A DNA stretch of 64,000 nucleotides from UBA5109 sp965662565 (GCA_965662565.1 CBFIHS010000004.1:1-64000); one strand, 5' to 3'; positions 52,438 to 62,024 are shown, numbered from the stretch's first letter. Notes: generated by a model from the sequence alone, not told the origin. A program made the numbers and translations.

Positions 52438-54885
52438 TTAATGTGTATTGATCTGTTTTTTAGTCTTTCCTTCGATTTCTTTCTCATTTAGCTCCGCTGT
52501 AGTTTTTTTACCAGTAGAATTTTTATTTTCTACAATAGGTTCTGGCATAAACTGTAATGCAACTTCTAAAACTTCGTCGATCCATTTTAAAGGTTTAATA
52601 TCAAGATCAGCTTTAATATTATCTGGAATTTCTTTTAAATCCCGCTCGTTTTCTTTAGGAATGACAACCGTTTTTATTCCACCTCTATGGGCAGCTAACA
52701 ACTTTTCTTTTAGACCTCCAATTGGCAAAACTTGACCTCGCAAAGTTATCTCACCAGTCATAGCAACATCTTTCCTAACAGGTATTCCAGTCAAAACTGA
52801 AACAATGGCAGTACACATCCCTATCCCTGCACTTGGTCCATCTTTTGGTGTAGCTCCCTCTGGAACATGAACATGCAAATCCATGCTTTCATGAAAGTTG
52901 TCTTTTATCCCCATGGCGTTTGCCCGACTACGAACTACCGTTAAGGCAGCTTGAATAGACTCCTGCATAATATCGCCTAAAGAGCCTGTCATAGTTGTTT
53001 TACCTTTACCTTGAGTAGCAACAGCTTCAATAGTAAGCAGTTCACCCCCTACCTGAGTCCATGCAAGGCCATTAACTTGACCGATGACATCTTTTTCATC
53101 AATTCTGCCGTAATCGTATTTTTGCACACCAGAATACTGCTCAAGGTTGTCAGTATTGATAGACACGGCTTCAGTTTTACTAGCCTTTTTATCACCCATG
53201 CTGCGTTCTTTTACTACTTTCCGGCACACTTTCGCAATTTCTCTTTCTAAGCCACGAACGCCTGCCTCCTTAGTGTAGTGCCTTATCAAATCTAGTAATG
53301 CTTCATCCGGAAATTCTATTTCATCCTTCTTTAAACCATTATTTTCGACCTGTTTTTTTACAAGATATCGGCTCGCAATATTTAATTTTTCATCTTCCGT
53401 ATACCCAGGCAATCGAATTATTTCCATACGATCCAACAAAGGACCAGGGATGTTCATTGAATTAGAGGTACAAATAAACATGACATCACTCAAATCATAA
53501 TCAACTTCTAGATAATGATCGTTAAAACTGTGATTCTGCTCTGGATCAAGAACCTCCAGCAAGGCTGAAGCAGGATCACCACGATGATCCATACCCATTT
53601 TATCTATTTCATCTAAAAGGATTAGTGGATTCTTAACCCCTACTTTAGACAACTTCTGTAATACTTTACCCGGTAGCGATCCGATGTATGTCTTACGATG
53701 ACCTCTTATCTCGGCTTCATCTCTAACACCACCAAGAGCCATCCTCACAAACTTTCGCCCTGTGGCTCTAGCAATTGACTCACCCAGAGAAGTCTTCCCA
53801 ACACCAGGCGGCCCCACTAAACAAAGTATCGGACCTTTTAACTTTTTAACACGTTTTTGCACAGCCAAGTATTCGAGAATTCTTTCTTTAACTTCTTTTA
53901 AACCGTAATGATCAGATTCTAAAATGTCTTCAGCCTTATTCAGGTCTGTGCGTATCTTGCTCTTTTTCTTCCATGGAATAGAAACCATCCAATCAAGATA
54001 TGTGCGAACAACTGAAGCCTCAGAAGACATTGGCGACATCATTTTCAACTTATTCAATTCAGATGAAGCCTTATCTTTAGCTTCTTGTGGCATTCCAGCT
54101 TCTTCAATTTTACTGGCGAGCTCATCCACTTCGTTAGGAGCCTCATCAAGCTCTCCCATTTCTTTTTGAATAGCCTTCATCTGTTCATTTAGATAATACT
54201 CTCTTTGGCTTTTTTCCATTTGCTTCTTAACTCGGCCTCGAATACGTTTTTCAACTTGAAAAACATCAATCTCAGCTTCAATTAAAGCCATTAAATGCTC
54301 GATACGAGGTTTTATGTTTGCCAGTTCTAGGATGTTTTGCTTCTCATCAAGCTGCAGAGACATATGAGTTGAAATTGTGTCAACAAGTCGACTGGGGTCA
54401 TCGATACTCGTTATAGAAGTCATTACTTCTGGGGATATTTTCTTACTCAGCTGAACGTATTGGTCGAACTGCGACAACAAAGAGCGCACCAAAATATCAG
54501 TGTCTTTCTCATTGCTAAGATTACCCCCCATAGGGCTAATTTCAGCAGTGTAATAATCTTCATTGAAGTGTAGCTGTTTTATCTTTACACGCTCCACACC
54601 TTCAACCAATACTTTAACGGTTCCATCATTTACATGCATTAACTGCAAAACTGATGCAACAGTTCCAATAGTATAAATATCTTCATTACCAGGATTGTCT
54701 TCAGAGTGTTCTTTTTGTGCGGCCAGCAAGACACGCTTATCTGAAGCCATTGCAGCCTTAAGTGCTGCTATTGATTTATCGCGAGCAACAAACAAGGGAT
54801 GAACAATTTGGGGGTAAACCACAACTCCACGCAATGGCAAAAATGGTATTTCGTTGCTCAAGGCAGACGTATCCTCTGTATTCAT
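52438..54885 (-). CDS. lon: ATP-dependent protease Lon
   Basis: LonA-type protease degrading misfolded and regulatory proteins. 815 residues in order: N-terminal substrate-binding domain (1-210) with a coiled coil, AAA+ domain with Walker A GPPGVGKTS and Walker B ILLDEIDK, and the protease domain with the Ser in KDGPSAGIGM and the Lys in GGLKEKLLAAHRGG. The C-terminal 30 residues are charged and less conserved. 47 bp downstream of clpX; a heat-shock promoter may lie within clpX but I did not identify one. Confidence 0.97.
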   Translation of the reverse strand: MNTEDTSALSNEIPFLPLRGVVVYPQIVHPLFVARDKSIAALKAAMASDKRVLLAAQKEHSEDNPGNEDIYTIGTVASVLQLMHVNDGTVKVLVEGVERVKIKQLHFNEDYYTAEISPMGGNLSNEKDTDILVRSLLSQFDQYVQLSKKISPEVMTSITSIDDPSRLVDTISTHMSLQLDEKQNILELANIKPRIEHLMALIEAEIDVFQVEKRIRGRVKKQMEKSQREYYLNEQMKAIQKEMGELDEAPNEVDELASKIEEAGMPQEAKDKASSELNKLKMMSPMSSEASVVRTYLDWMVSIPWKKKSKIRTDLNKAEDILESDHYGLKEVKERILEYLAVQKRVKKLKGPILCLVGPPGVGKTSLGESIARATGRKFVRMALGGVRDEAEIRGHRKTYIGSLPGKVLQKLSKVGVKNPLILLDEIDKMGMDHRGDPASALLEVLDPEQNHSFNDHYLEVDYDLSDVMFICTSNSMNIPGPLLDRMEIIRLPGYTEDEKLNIASRYLVKKQVENNGLKKDEIEFPDEALLDLIRHYTKEAGVRGLEREIAKVCRKVVKERSMGDKKASKTEAVSINTDNLEQYSGVQKYDYGRIDEKDVIGQVNGLAWTQVGGELLTIEAVATQGKGKTTMTGSLGDIMQESIQAALTVVRSRANAMGIKDNFHESMDLHVHVPEGATPKDGPSAGIGMCTAIVSVLTGIPVRKDVAMTGEITLRGQVLPIGGLKEKLLAAHRGGIKTVVIPKENERDLKEIPDNIKADLDIKPLKWIDEVLEVALQFMPEPIVENKNSTGKKTTAELNEKEIEGKTKKQINTH

Positions 54886-54932
54886 TTAACGTTTCCAATG
54901 CTCATGAAGAGCAATATTAGTTTAGCTTGATA

Positions 54933-56222
54933 TTAAGAATCTTTACTTGCGGTTTTACTTGGCAGTGCTTCTTCATTGGACTCATACATCAAGAGTGGTT
55001 CAGATTCACCATTTATAACGGCCTCATCGATAACAACCTTAGTTACTCCATTCTGAGATGGAATGTTATACATCGAATCCAAAAGGACTGCTTCCATGAT
55101 TGAACGCAATCCTCTAGCACCAGTTTTTCTTTCTTGAGCTTTACGAGCTATAGCTTTTAAGGCATCTGTACGGAATTGTATTTCAACTCCTTCCATTTCA
55201 AAAAGCTTTGCGTATTGTTTGGTGAGCGAATTTTTTGGCTCAGTCAATATCTTAACTAAGGCATCTTCATCCAACTCGTTTAGGGTAGCGATCATAGGCA
55301 AACGACCAACAAATTCAGGTATTAAGCCATATTTCACTAAATCTTCAGGCCCAACACTTTGCAGTGCTTCACCTATATTTTTGTGAGTATCAGTTTTTTT
55401 CATTTCTGCTGAAAAACCAATACCACTTTTATCTGATCGATCTCGGATTATTTTGTCTAAACCAGCAAAAGCTCCACCACAAATAAACAAGATATTAGAA
55501 GTATCTACTTGTAAGAACTCTTGTTGAGGGTGTTTACGCCCACCTTGAGGCGGAACAGAAGCAAGAGTTCCTTCGATCAGTTTCAGTAAGGCCTGCTGCA
55601 CCCCTTCACCTGATACATCTCTGGTAATGGAAGGGTTATCGGATTTACGAGCTATTTTGTCTATCTCGTCAATATAAACAATACCAATTTGAGCTTTATC
55701 AACATCATAGTCGCATTTCTGCAGTAATTTTTGGATGATGTTTTCAACATCTTCACCCACATAGCCAGCTTCTGTAAGAGTTGTAGCATCGGCAATAGTG
55801 AAAGGAACATCTAGTAAGCGAGCTAAAGTTTCAGCTAGTAATGTTTTACCGGTACCAGTTGGCCCGACAATCAAAATATTACTTTTGCTTAACTCTATTG
55901 TTTCATTGGTACTTTGGAAATTTAAGCGCTTGTAATGATTGTAAACCGCTACTGCCAGTGTTTTCTTAGCAGTATCTTGACCAATCACATATTCATCTAG
56001 CGTATTACGGATTTCCTCTGGAGTTGGTAGGTGGCGTTCACCACTTTCTTCGGACTTTTCCTGTATTTCTTCACGAATGATGTCATTACAAAGATCGACG
56101 CATTCGTCACAAACAAAAACTGAAGGGCCAGCTATTAGCTTTCTAACTTCATGTTGGCTTTTTCCACAAAATGAACAGTAAAGTAATTTTCCTGAATCAT
56201 CTTTTTTGTCTTTATCTGACAT
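54933..56222 (-). CDS. clpX: ATP-dependent Clp protease ATP-binding subunit ClpX
   Basis: AAA+ unfoldase feeding ClpP. The zinc-binding domain has four cysteines (YCSFCGKSQ and FVCDECVDLC), followed by Walker A GPTGTGKTLLAETLA, Walker B VYIDEIDKIA, the pore loop GYVGEDV and the IGF-like loop that docks on ClpP. 429 residues is usual. GGAG lies about ten bases before the ATG. The spacer to clpP contains a tandem repeat and hairpin. Confidence 0.97.
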   Translation of the reverse strand: MSDKDKKDDSGKLLYCSFCGKSQHEVRKLIAGPSVFVCDECVDLCNDIIREEIQEKSEESGERHLPTPEEIRNTLDEYVIGQDTAKKTLAVAVYNHYKRLNFQSTNETIELSKSNILIVGPTGTGKTLLAETLARLLDVPFTIADATTLTEAGYVGEDVENIIQKLLQKCDYDVDKAQIGIVYIDEIDKIARKSDNPSITRDVSGEGVQQALLKLIEGTLASVPPQGGRKHPQQEFLQVDTSNILFICGGAFAGLDKIIRDRSDKSGIGFSAEMKKTDTHKNIGEALQSVGPEDLVKYGLIPEFVGRLPMIATLNELDEDALVKILTEPKNSLTKQYAKLFEMEGVEIQFRTDALKAIARKAQERKTGARGLRSIMEAVLLDSMYNIPSQNGVTKVVIDEAVINGESEPLLMYESNEEALPSKTASKDS

Positions 56223-56321
56223 TGAACAGAACTCCGTTACTGGCTAGGCTAGAGAGCTACCAAAGCCGATTCTAGCAATAACAATAAGATGAGGGTATTT
56301 TGACGATTTTACAAGCCCTCT

Positions 56322-56341
56322 AGAAGATATTTTTATCTTCT
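56322..56341 (-). other. Small hairpin in the clpP-clpX spacer
   Basis: AGAAGATA and its complement enclose four bases; it lies at the far end of the tandem array. No T-run follows, so it is unlikely to stop transcription fully, but it could protect the clpP 3' end. Confidence 0.4.
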
Positions 56342-56400
56342 TCTAGCATTCTTCTAGGGTTCTTCTAGCCTTCTTCAAGCCTTTTCCTAGCCTTCTTCAG
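56334..56400. repeat. Degenerate 10-12 bp tandem array starting in the clpP stop codon
   Basis: Read on the minus strand, six units follow each other: GAAGAAGGCTAG, GAAAAGGCTT, GAAGAAGGCTA, GAAGAACCCTA, GAAGAATGCTA, GAAGAAGATA. The first unit is the end of the clpP coding sequence (Glu-Glu-Gly-stop), so the array looks like repeated copying of the gene's last codons into the spacer. Confidence 0.85.
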
Positions 56401-57031
56401 TAGGAGCATCCATAACACGCTTAGACAGGACTTGGTCTATTAAGCCATATTTTAGAGCTTCATCAGCATCCATGAAATTATCGCGCTCTGTATCTGTAGC
56501 TATAGTTTCAATGTTCTGCCCTGTATGCTCAGCCATGATTCTATTGAGTTTTTCTCGAATTTTTAAAATTTCCTGAGCATGGATATTGATATCAGAAGCC
56601 TGACCTTGATAGCCGCCGCTAGGTTGATGAATCATTACCCTAGAGTTTGGCAATGCATAACGCTTACCTTTGGAGCCACCTGCAAGTAAGAAAGCCCCCA
56701 TGCTAGCCGCTTGACCAATACACATGGTGCTAACATCTGGTTTTATGAACTGCATAGTGTCGTATATAGACATTCCCGCCGAAACTGAACCGCCTGGAGA
56801 GTTGATGTAAAAATGGATGTCTTTTTCTGGATTTTCTGATTCGAGAAATAAAAGCTGAGCCACGATCAAATTAGCCATGTGATCTTCAACAGGGCCAACC
56901 ATAAAGATAACACGCTCTTTCAATAAGCGAGAGTATATGTCGTATGATCTCTCACCTCTGGCTGTTTGTTCAACAACCATGGGAACTAACGCTGATTCAA
57001 TTGCTTTAGCTTGGTGATCTGATATTGCCAT
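56387..57031 (-). CDS. clpP: ATP-dependent Clp protease proteolytic subunit ClpP
   Basis: Serine protease that degrades proteins unfolded by ClpX. The triad is complete: Ser in GQAASMGAFLLAGG, His in MIHQPSGG, and Asp in the FMDADEAL region. I choose the ATG at 57031 (MAISDHQAKAIESALVPMVVEQ) because GGAA lies six bases upstream; two ATGs slightly upstream and a GTG at 57076 are alternatives. Length from this start is 214 residues, near the family norm. Follows tig by less than 65 bp. Confidence 0.94.
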   Translation of the reverse strand: MAISDHQAKAIESALVPMVVEQTARGERSYDIYSRLLKERVIFMVGPVEDHMANLIVAQLLFLESENPEKDIHFYINSPGGSVSAGMSIYDTMQFIKPDVSTMCIGQAASMGAFLLAGGSKGKRYALPNSRVMIHQPSGGYQGQASDINIHAQEILKIREKLNRIMAEHTGQNIETIATDTERDNFMDADEALKYGLIDQVLSKRVMDAPTEEG

Positions 57032-57093
57032 ATTCATTTCCATTTTTTGTGAACAGCCTAAAGTTAATAGGCTCACTCAGATTGATTTTAAGC

Positions 57094-58503
57094 TTAATCT
57101 TCAGGTTTTTTTGGTTCTGCCTTGGCCTTTTTCTTTTTCGCTTTAGCAGGCTTTTTCTCTTCAGACTGTTCAGCACTCTCTTCAGAATCTGCTGTCACTT
57201 TACTCTGTGGAGGCTGAAGAACGTCTTCATAATTCGTCACTATTTCTGTGACACTAGCTTTGTCTAAAATGAGGTCAATCACTGTTTCTTCAAGAGCCAG
57301 GTTTTCTATCTGTGCTAATTGATCTTTATCATTGTAATACCAGTTGATAACCTCTTCAGGATTCTCATACCCGGTAGCCATTTCTTCTATCAAAGTACGA
57401 ACTTTAGCTGGCTCAGCTTTCAGTTCATTTTTCTCAATAATTTCATTCAATATCAGCCCTACAGAAACCCTTTGCTCAGCTTGTGCTTGGAACATTTCAG
57501 CAGGTAATAATGAAGGGTCAATTTGTTGGTTGCCTCCATATTGTTGTATTGCTTGCTGGCGAAGATTATTGATCTCGTTATCGACCATTGCTTTTGGTGA
57601 GCTGACATCAGTCACTTCAAGCAGGCCTTCTATAACTTGGTTTTTAAGATTATTCTTTGCAGCATTTTTGAGTTCTCGGGTCATGTTGTTTTTAATTTCT
57701 TCTCGGAACTTTTCTTCACCACCCTCTTTGACATCAAAGGAACTAAAAAAATCATCATTAAGCTCTGGCAGAGCAGACTCAGATACCGAATTTATATGTA
57801 CTTTAAACTCACAGTCCTTACCTGCGTAATCTTCTTTATGATACTGTTCAGGAAATTGCAGCTTTAATACTACATCTTCATCTTTCTTGGCGCCTAAAAG
57901 GCCGTCTTCAAACCCAGGAATCATAGTATTTGAGCCAAGTATTAATTTACTACCTTTAGCCGCGCCACCTTCAAATTCTTCGCCGTCTATTTCGCCCACA
58001 AAATCAATATCTAATTGGTCATCATTTATTGCAGCACGTTCAACTTCTACAAAAGTTTTACGCTGCTCCCGTAGCGTCTGGATCATTTTATCAATGTCAG
58101 TGTCATTTATTTCTGCAGTTTTCTTTTCGATTTCAATTTTTGAAAAGTCCCCTGGAACCACATCAGGAAATACTTCAAATATAGCGGTGAAAGTTAAGTT
58201 TTCACCTGCTTTAATATTGACGGGTTCTATTTTTGGGTAACCTGCAGGCTTAACTTTTTCTTGAGAAACAGCTTCATAATAGGACTGATTCATCACTTCA
58301 CTTAGGACTTCTTGACGCAAACCTTCACCGAAACGATCTTTTATCACTTTTATAGGAACCTTCCCCTTACGAAAACCTTTCATCTGAAAAGTTTTTGCGG
58401 CATCAGAAAGACGGCTCTGTAATTGGCTGTCAATTTTTTCGGCGGGAACTTCAATAGTTAGTTTTCGCTCCAAATCGGAGAGCGTCTCAAGAGAAACTTG
58501 CAT
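57094..58503 (-). CDS. tig: Trigger factor
   Basis: Ribosome-bound chaperone and prolyl isomerase. 469 residues: the ribosome-binding domain with the GFRKGKVP signature (residues 44-51), the FKBP-type domain (about 155-245) and the helical C-terminal arms. The tail has a lysine- and glutamate-rich extension (about residues 435-469, KKPAKAKKKKAKAEPKK type) that makes it longer than E. coli's 432. First gene of the tig-clpP-clpX-lon group. Confidence 0.96.
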   Translation of the reverse strand: MQVSLETLSDLERKLTIEVPAEKIDSQLQSRLSDAAKTFQMKGFRKGKVPIKVIKDRFGEGLRQEVLSEVMNQSYYEAVSQEKVKPAGYPKIEPVNIKAGENLTFTAIFEVFPDVVPGDFSKIEIEKKTAEINDTDIDKMIQTLREQRKTFVEVERAAINDDQLDIDFVGEIDGEEFEGGAAKGSKLILGSNTMIPGFEDGLLGAKKDEDVVLKLQFPEQYHKEDYAGKDCEFKVHINSVSESALPELNDDFFSSFDVKEGGEEKFREEIKNNMTRELKNAAKNNLKNQVIEGLLEVTDVSSPKAMVDNEINNLRQQAIQQYGGNQQIDPSLLPAEMFQAQAEQRVSVGLILNEIIEKNELKAEPAKVRTLIEEMATGYENPEEVINWYYNDKDQLAQIENLALEETVIDLILDKASVTEIVTNYEDVLQPPQSKVTADSEESAEQSEEKKPAKAKKKKAKAEPKKPED

Positions 58504-58604
58504 GTATAAACCTCAATACGGAAATAGCAGGGCTTAGGCTGTGAAAATTAAATAATATATTAGAAATCAGCAGCTTATTTAAGCCAGGAAGCAAACAGGA
58601 GCGG

Positions 58605-58633
58605 ATTGTGCCATAGCCACTAAGCAGTTTCAA
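58605..58633 (-). promoter_or_regulatory. Predicted promoter of tig
   Basis: Minus strand: TTGAAA (58628-58633), 17 bp spacer, CACAAT (58605-58610); five and four consensus matches. About 100 bp before the tig ATG, whose Shine-Dalgarno is GAGG. Confidence 0.45.
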
Positions 58634-58648
58634 TAGCCAGAACCACGG

Positions 58649-58683
58649 GCTTAGGACTACATTCTAATTTTTAAGTCCTAAGC
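58649..58683. repeat. Inverted repeat, 10-bp arms
   Basis: GCTTAGGACT and its exact complement are separated by 15 bases, about 15 bp upstream of the predicted tig -35 box. No T-run follows on either strand, so an operator or RNA stem is more likely than a terminator. Confidence 0.6.
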
Positions 58684-58862
58684 GATTATTGCTTATAAAA
58701 CAAAAAATAAATATTATTTTTCCATCAAGGAAATAAGTTCTTAATTGCAATAGATTTTTTCTTAAAACTGCTTCGAAAAAACAGCTAATATCTGCTAAAT
58801 ATAAAAAAATTATTTTTTGAAATTACTGCGCTAAGCATTTGAAAACGCGCTCTATTCAAGGG

Positions 58863-58916
58863 CCTTATTTCTTAATAAGCAATCATAGGTAATTGTTTTA
58901 AATAAGGTTATTGCTT
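58863..58916. repeat. Interleaved inverted repeats with pseudoknot topology
   Basis: Arms of 8 bp (CCTTATTT at 58863-58870, complement at 58900-58907) and of 7 bp (AAGCAAT at 58877-58883, complement at 58910-58916) alternate, so an RNA across the region could fold as an H-type pseudoknot. The DNA is AT-rich, so chance cannot be excluded. Confidence 0.45.
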
Positions 58917-59218
58917 TTACTGCTAAATCGAATACAAATTCAAAATATACAATTTGGCATATTTTTTGCGATATATATTCTTACAAATCTCATCAGTATA
59001 TTTCGGCTTACTCGCTAGCTTAAGGTGTAAAATAAATTTTCTAGATCTGTATTCTTTATATAGAACTCTGAATATAAAACATTTTTTCAGGGCTATTTAA
59101 TTATAGATTAAGAGTAGAAATACCTTATCGCGACAGCTCAAATATAGTTTTCATCTTGAGCTAGCGAAGACCAAGCCTTGAAATTCAACTATCAAAAAAA
59201 CGCCGAAAACCTATTGAC

Positions 59219-61729
59219 CTAAGCCTCTTTCCCTAAAGGCTTAAAAGTAATCAGTAGTTGAGGCAATAAAGTCATCGCACCAATTAATGCTATAAGCATC
59301 GCTAGACTTGTTAGCAAGCCGAAATAAATTGTCGGAATGAAGTTTGAAAAGACTAAAATTGAAAAACCAACAATAATGGTAAAGCTTGTGAAGTACATAG
59401 CTTGTCCAATGCTGCTATGACAATATCGCATCGTATCTGCATAGTTTTTATGTTCAGGAAAATACAATTTAAAACGATGTATATAGTGGATAGTATTATC
59501 TACTCCAATCCCGACAGAGATCGCTGCAATCGTAATTGTCATCATATCTAAAGGAATATTAAGCCAGCCCATAAGCCCTAACACAGAAGATGCAGCTAAT
59601 ATATTGGGAATAATTCCCAAAACAGCCAATTTAAGAGATCTGAACAAGACAATAAACATACAAAAAATCACGATGAGAACGATGCTCAAAGTCAGGATTT
59701 GCGAATCGAATAAACTGAGCAGCATGTTGTTGTATAAAACAAACATTCCTGAAAGCTTGACCTGCTCGTTCGTCAGATCAAAATTCTCAACTAAACCAGA
59801 ACGAATCTCTTGCAAGAGCTCATTACGAACCAAGCCTGGCTGAGTTTCTAAGACTCGAATTGAAAAACGTACCTGGTCATTCTCAATTGATACAAAAGGA
59901 GTAATTAAGGTGTCTATGTATTCTTCAGGTAATAAATTATACAGGACGGCAAGCTCTAAATTATCTAGAGGCTCATTATCATTTAGCTCGTAGACCACTT
60001 GAAGAATTGTGCCTAAAGAGAGTATTTTTCCAGTTTCAGGCAGACTGTCGAGATAATTGTGTATGTCCAGAATGAGTGCCGTTTTATCAGCAGTAAACCA
60101 GTAACCTTCACTTTCATCCGAAAAGTCATCGTCAAAGAAGAAGTCGTCTTCAGCAGTGAAGAAGTCATCATCAAAATCATCTGCTTCAGAAACATTTGCT
60201 GCTTCCCCTACCTCTTGGTTTTGATTTTCTTCAGCTGGGTAAAGGTCCACGATGACATCAAGAGGAGTTGTCCCACCCATATTCTGATCTATTGAAACCA
60301 TACCCTGATAGATTTCTGTACTTTCATCAAAATAATCAATAAAGCTGTTTTCGACTTTTAAACGGTTCATTCCCGTAACGCTAAAAACAAAAAGAAGACC
60401 TGCAATTACTAGAACCAAAGCACCATAACGTGAGGTGAAACTTGCTAAATAAGGAGTGACATCAACAAACCGCTTTGTCGATGAAGACTTATTCTCATTG
60501 AGCAGCGACATCACAGAAGGGAAAACCAAAAAAGTTAGCATAAAAGCTAAGGCTACACCCAAGACCATCATTAATCCGAAGTTAATAATCGGGGGAATTT
60601 CGCTACTTATTAAAGAGCCAAAGGCCACAATAGTAGTCAAACTTGTATAAGCACATGGTGCCAACATGTTTTTTAAAGCAAGCCCTACCCTTTCTTGGTG
60701 AGTGTGTCCCTCTCCTGTGGACTCAAGCTCTCTATAACGAACAATTAAATGAACGTTGAGGGAAATTGTGATAATCAACAACAATGAAATAAAGTTTGAA
60801 GAAATAACCGTTACTGGCCAATCTAATAAGCCTAATAGTCCTACAATCCCTATAGTGGTAACGGCACATGAAAGTAGAGGCAAACTTATATAGCGAACCT
60901 TTCTAAATAAATAGCCTAGCGTAAGCACAATAAACACTAAAATTGCCAGACCAAATGTTCGTAAATCATTTTGCACAAAAGTCACAAGATCATCTGCAAT
61001 CATTGGGACTCCGCCCATTCTGATCTCTGCATTGTCCTTATACTCATCTAAAATTGAGCGTATTTCTGCGATATCATTATGTCGGTTTTCATCGGCGTTG
61101 GTGTCTAATTCCCTATATTCCTGTTCTATTTGCTCTAACTCTTCTTTTTGGGCTAGACTCAAAGAGCTTTGCTCGATTGCTCTTAAACCAGCCCTGATAC
61201 TGGCAATCTCGTCTCGCTCAACAGCAGGAGCAAAATTAACAACCAATGCAGTGGTTTTAGCGTCTTCACTTAATAGCAGGTTTCGATAAGCAAGGTTACT
61301 AGCTAAATCAGCTTTTGCGGCCTCTAGATTAATATCAGGGTCGTTAAGAGTTTTTATATTGTCAGCCAGTTCTGCTAAAGGAACATCGGCAACCTTTAAA
61401 AGGGGCACATTGAAAATGCTATTGATCGAACTCACTCTCTCCATTTTTGCGAGACGATTTTCTAGGCTTCTTAAAGAATCAAGTGAGGGCTGCTGAAAAA
61501 GCTCTCCGTAAGGCTTATAAGAAATAAAGACAAAATCGTTGTTACCGTATCTTTTATCCATCTCTCGAGAAAATTCAAGATCAGCATCGCCTTCTACAAT
61601 CAATGTATCTGAAGAAGCATCCAGTCTAAAATACTGCGTAAACCAACCTAAAAAGATAGTTAAAACAAAAACCAACATAAGTGTTACTTTTGGTTTTTTT
61701 ATGACCATTTGCAGATAGAAGGCAAGCAT
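59219..61729 (-). CDS. RND superfamily exporter (MMPL/HAE3 type)
   Basis: 836-residue inner-membrane protein with two repeats of one helix, a periplasmic domain and five or six helices (spans at about 14-30, 255-420 and 660-830). The helix pattern with VIVFCMFIVLFRSLKLAVLGIIPN and SVGIGVDNTIHYIHRF is typical of the MMPL/sterol-sensing RND family used for lipid or hydrophobic cargo. The second periplasmic domain carries an unusual Asp/Phe-rich insert (about residues 514-541). No membrane-fusion protein or TolC partner is adjacent. It is divergent from the broken outer-membrane protein gene. The cargo is unknown. Confidence 0.85.
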   Translation of the reverse strand: MLAFYLQMVIKKPKVTLMLVFVLTIFLGWFTQYFRLDASSDTLIVEGDADLEFSREMDKRYGNNDFVFISYKPYGELFQQPSLDSLRSLENRLAKMERVSSINSIFNVPLLKVADVPLAELADNIKTLNDPDINLEAAKADLASNLAYRNLLLSEDAKTTALVVNFAPAVERDEIASIRAGLRAIEQSSLSLAQKEELEQIEQEYRELDTNADENRHNDIAEIRSILDEYKDNAEIRMGGVPMIADDLVTFVQNDLRTFGLAILVFIVLTLGYLFRKVRYISLPLLSCAVTTIGIVGLLGLLDWPVTVISSNFISLLLIITISLNVHLIVRYRELESTGEGHTHQERVGLALKNMLAPCAYTSLTTIVAFGSLISSEIPPIINFGLMMVLGVALAFMLTFLVFPSVMSLLNENKSSSTKRFVDVTPYLASFTSRYGALVLVIAGLLFVFSVTGMNRLKVENSFIDYFDESTEIYQGMVSIDQNMGGTTPLDVIVDLYPAEENQNQEVGEAANVSEADDFDDDFFTAEDDFFFDDDFSDESEGYWFTADKTALILDIHNYLDSLPETGKILSLGTILQVVYELNDNEPLDNLELAVLYNLLPEEYIDTLITPFVSIENDQVRFSIRVLETQPGLVRNELLQEIRSGLVENFDLTNEQVKLSGMFVLYNNMLLSLFDSQILTLSIVLIVIFCMFIVLFRSLKLAVLGIIPNILAASSVLGLMGWLNIPLDMMTITIAAISVGIGVDNTIHYIHRFKLYFPEHKNYADTMRYCHSSIGQAMYFTSFTIIVGFSILVFSNFIPTIYFGLLTSLAMLIALIGAMTLLPQLLITFKPLGKEA

Positions 61730-61887
61730 AGAGTATCCAGAGAAATGACTAGTTGTTTCAAAACGATGAGATTATAGCTTAAGGAATACGGAAATACTTA
61801 TTAATACTGAGGATATGAACCCACCTCAAAAGATAAAATCTCTACAATAGATTAGATCAACAAGTTGGATAGAGATATAGGAAAGTC

Positions 61888-61915
61888 TTGGCATTGTGAG
61901 AAAATTCAGGATAAT
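61888..61915 (+). promoter_or_regulatory. Predicted promoter of the TPR/beta-barrel gene
   Basis: TTGGCA (61888-61893), 16 bp spacer, GATAAT (61910-61915), five matches in each box. It lies about 110 bp before the ATG at 62025. Confidence 0.45.
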
Positions 61916-61978
61916 AGTGCCTTTTAGGGGAAAACTGCGAATCGACTCTCGCTTCGAAGGATTGTTGATTTATATTTG

Positions 61979-62008
61979 AGTAAGTCTAAGTAAGTCAAAG
62001 TAAAATAG
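61979..62008. repeat. Three 10-bp tandem units in the leader of the TPR/beta-barrel gene
   Basis: AGTAAGTCTA, AGTAAGTCAA and AGTAAAATAG follow directly on each other, ending 16 bp before the start codon and therefore overlapping the expected ribosome-binding region. Confidence 0.7.
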
Positions 62009-62024
62009 TTCAGGAAAAATTTTA

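Larger units (their letters stand above)
58504..59218. other. 715-bp gene-free, AT-rich region upstream of tig
   Basis: No protein-coding frame with sensible composition and no tRNA cloverleaf was found. It holds the tig promoter (58605-58633), a 10-bp inverted repeat (58649-58683) and a pair of interleaved inverted repeats (58863-58916). The last 300 bases next to the exporter stop show no recognisable signal. A small RNA is possible but unproved. Confidence 0.5.

Noticed and set aside
56334..56400. CRISPR array
   Set aside because: Units of about 11 bp without spacers; no cas genes in the window.
58504..59218. tRNA gene upstream of tig
   Set aside because: No T-loop consensus or acceptor stem could be found on either strand.
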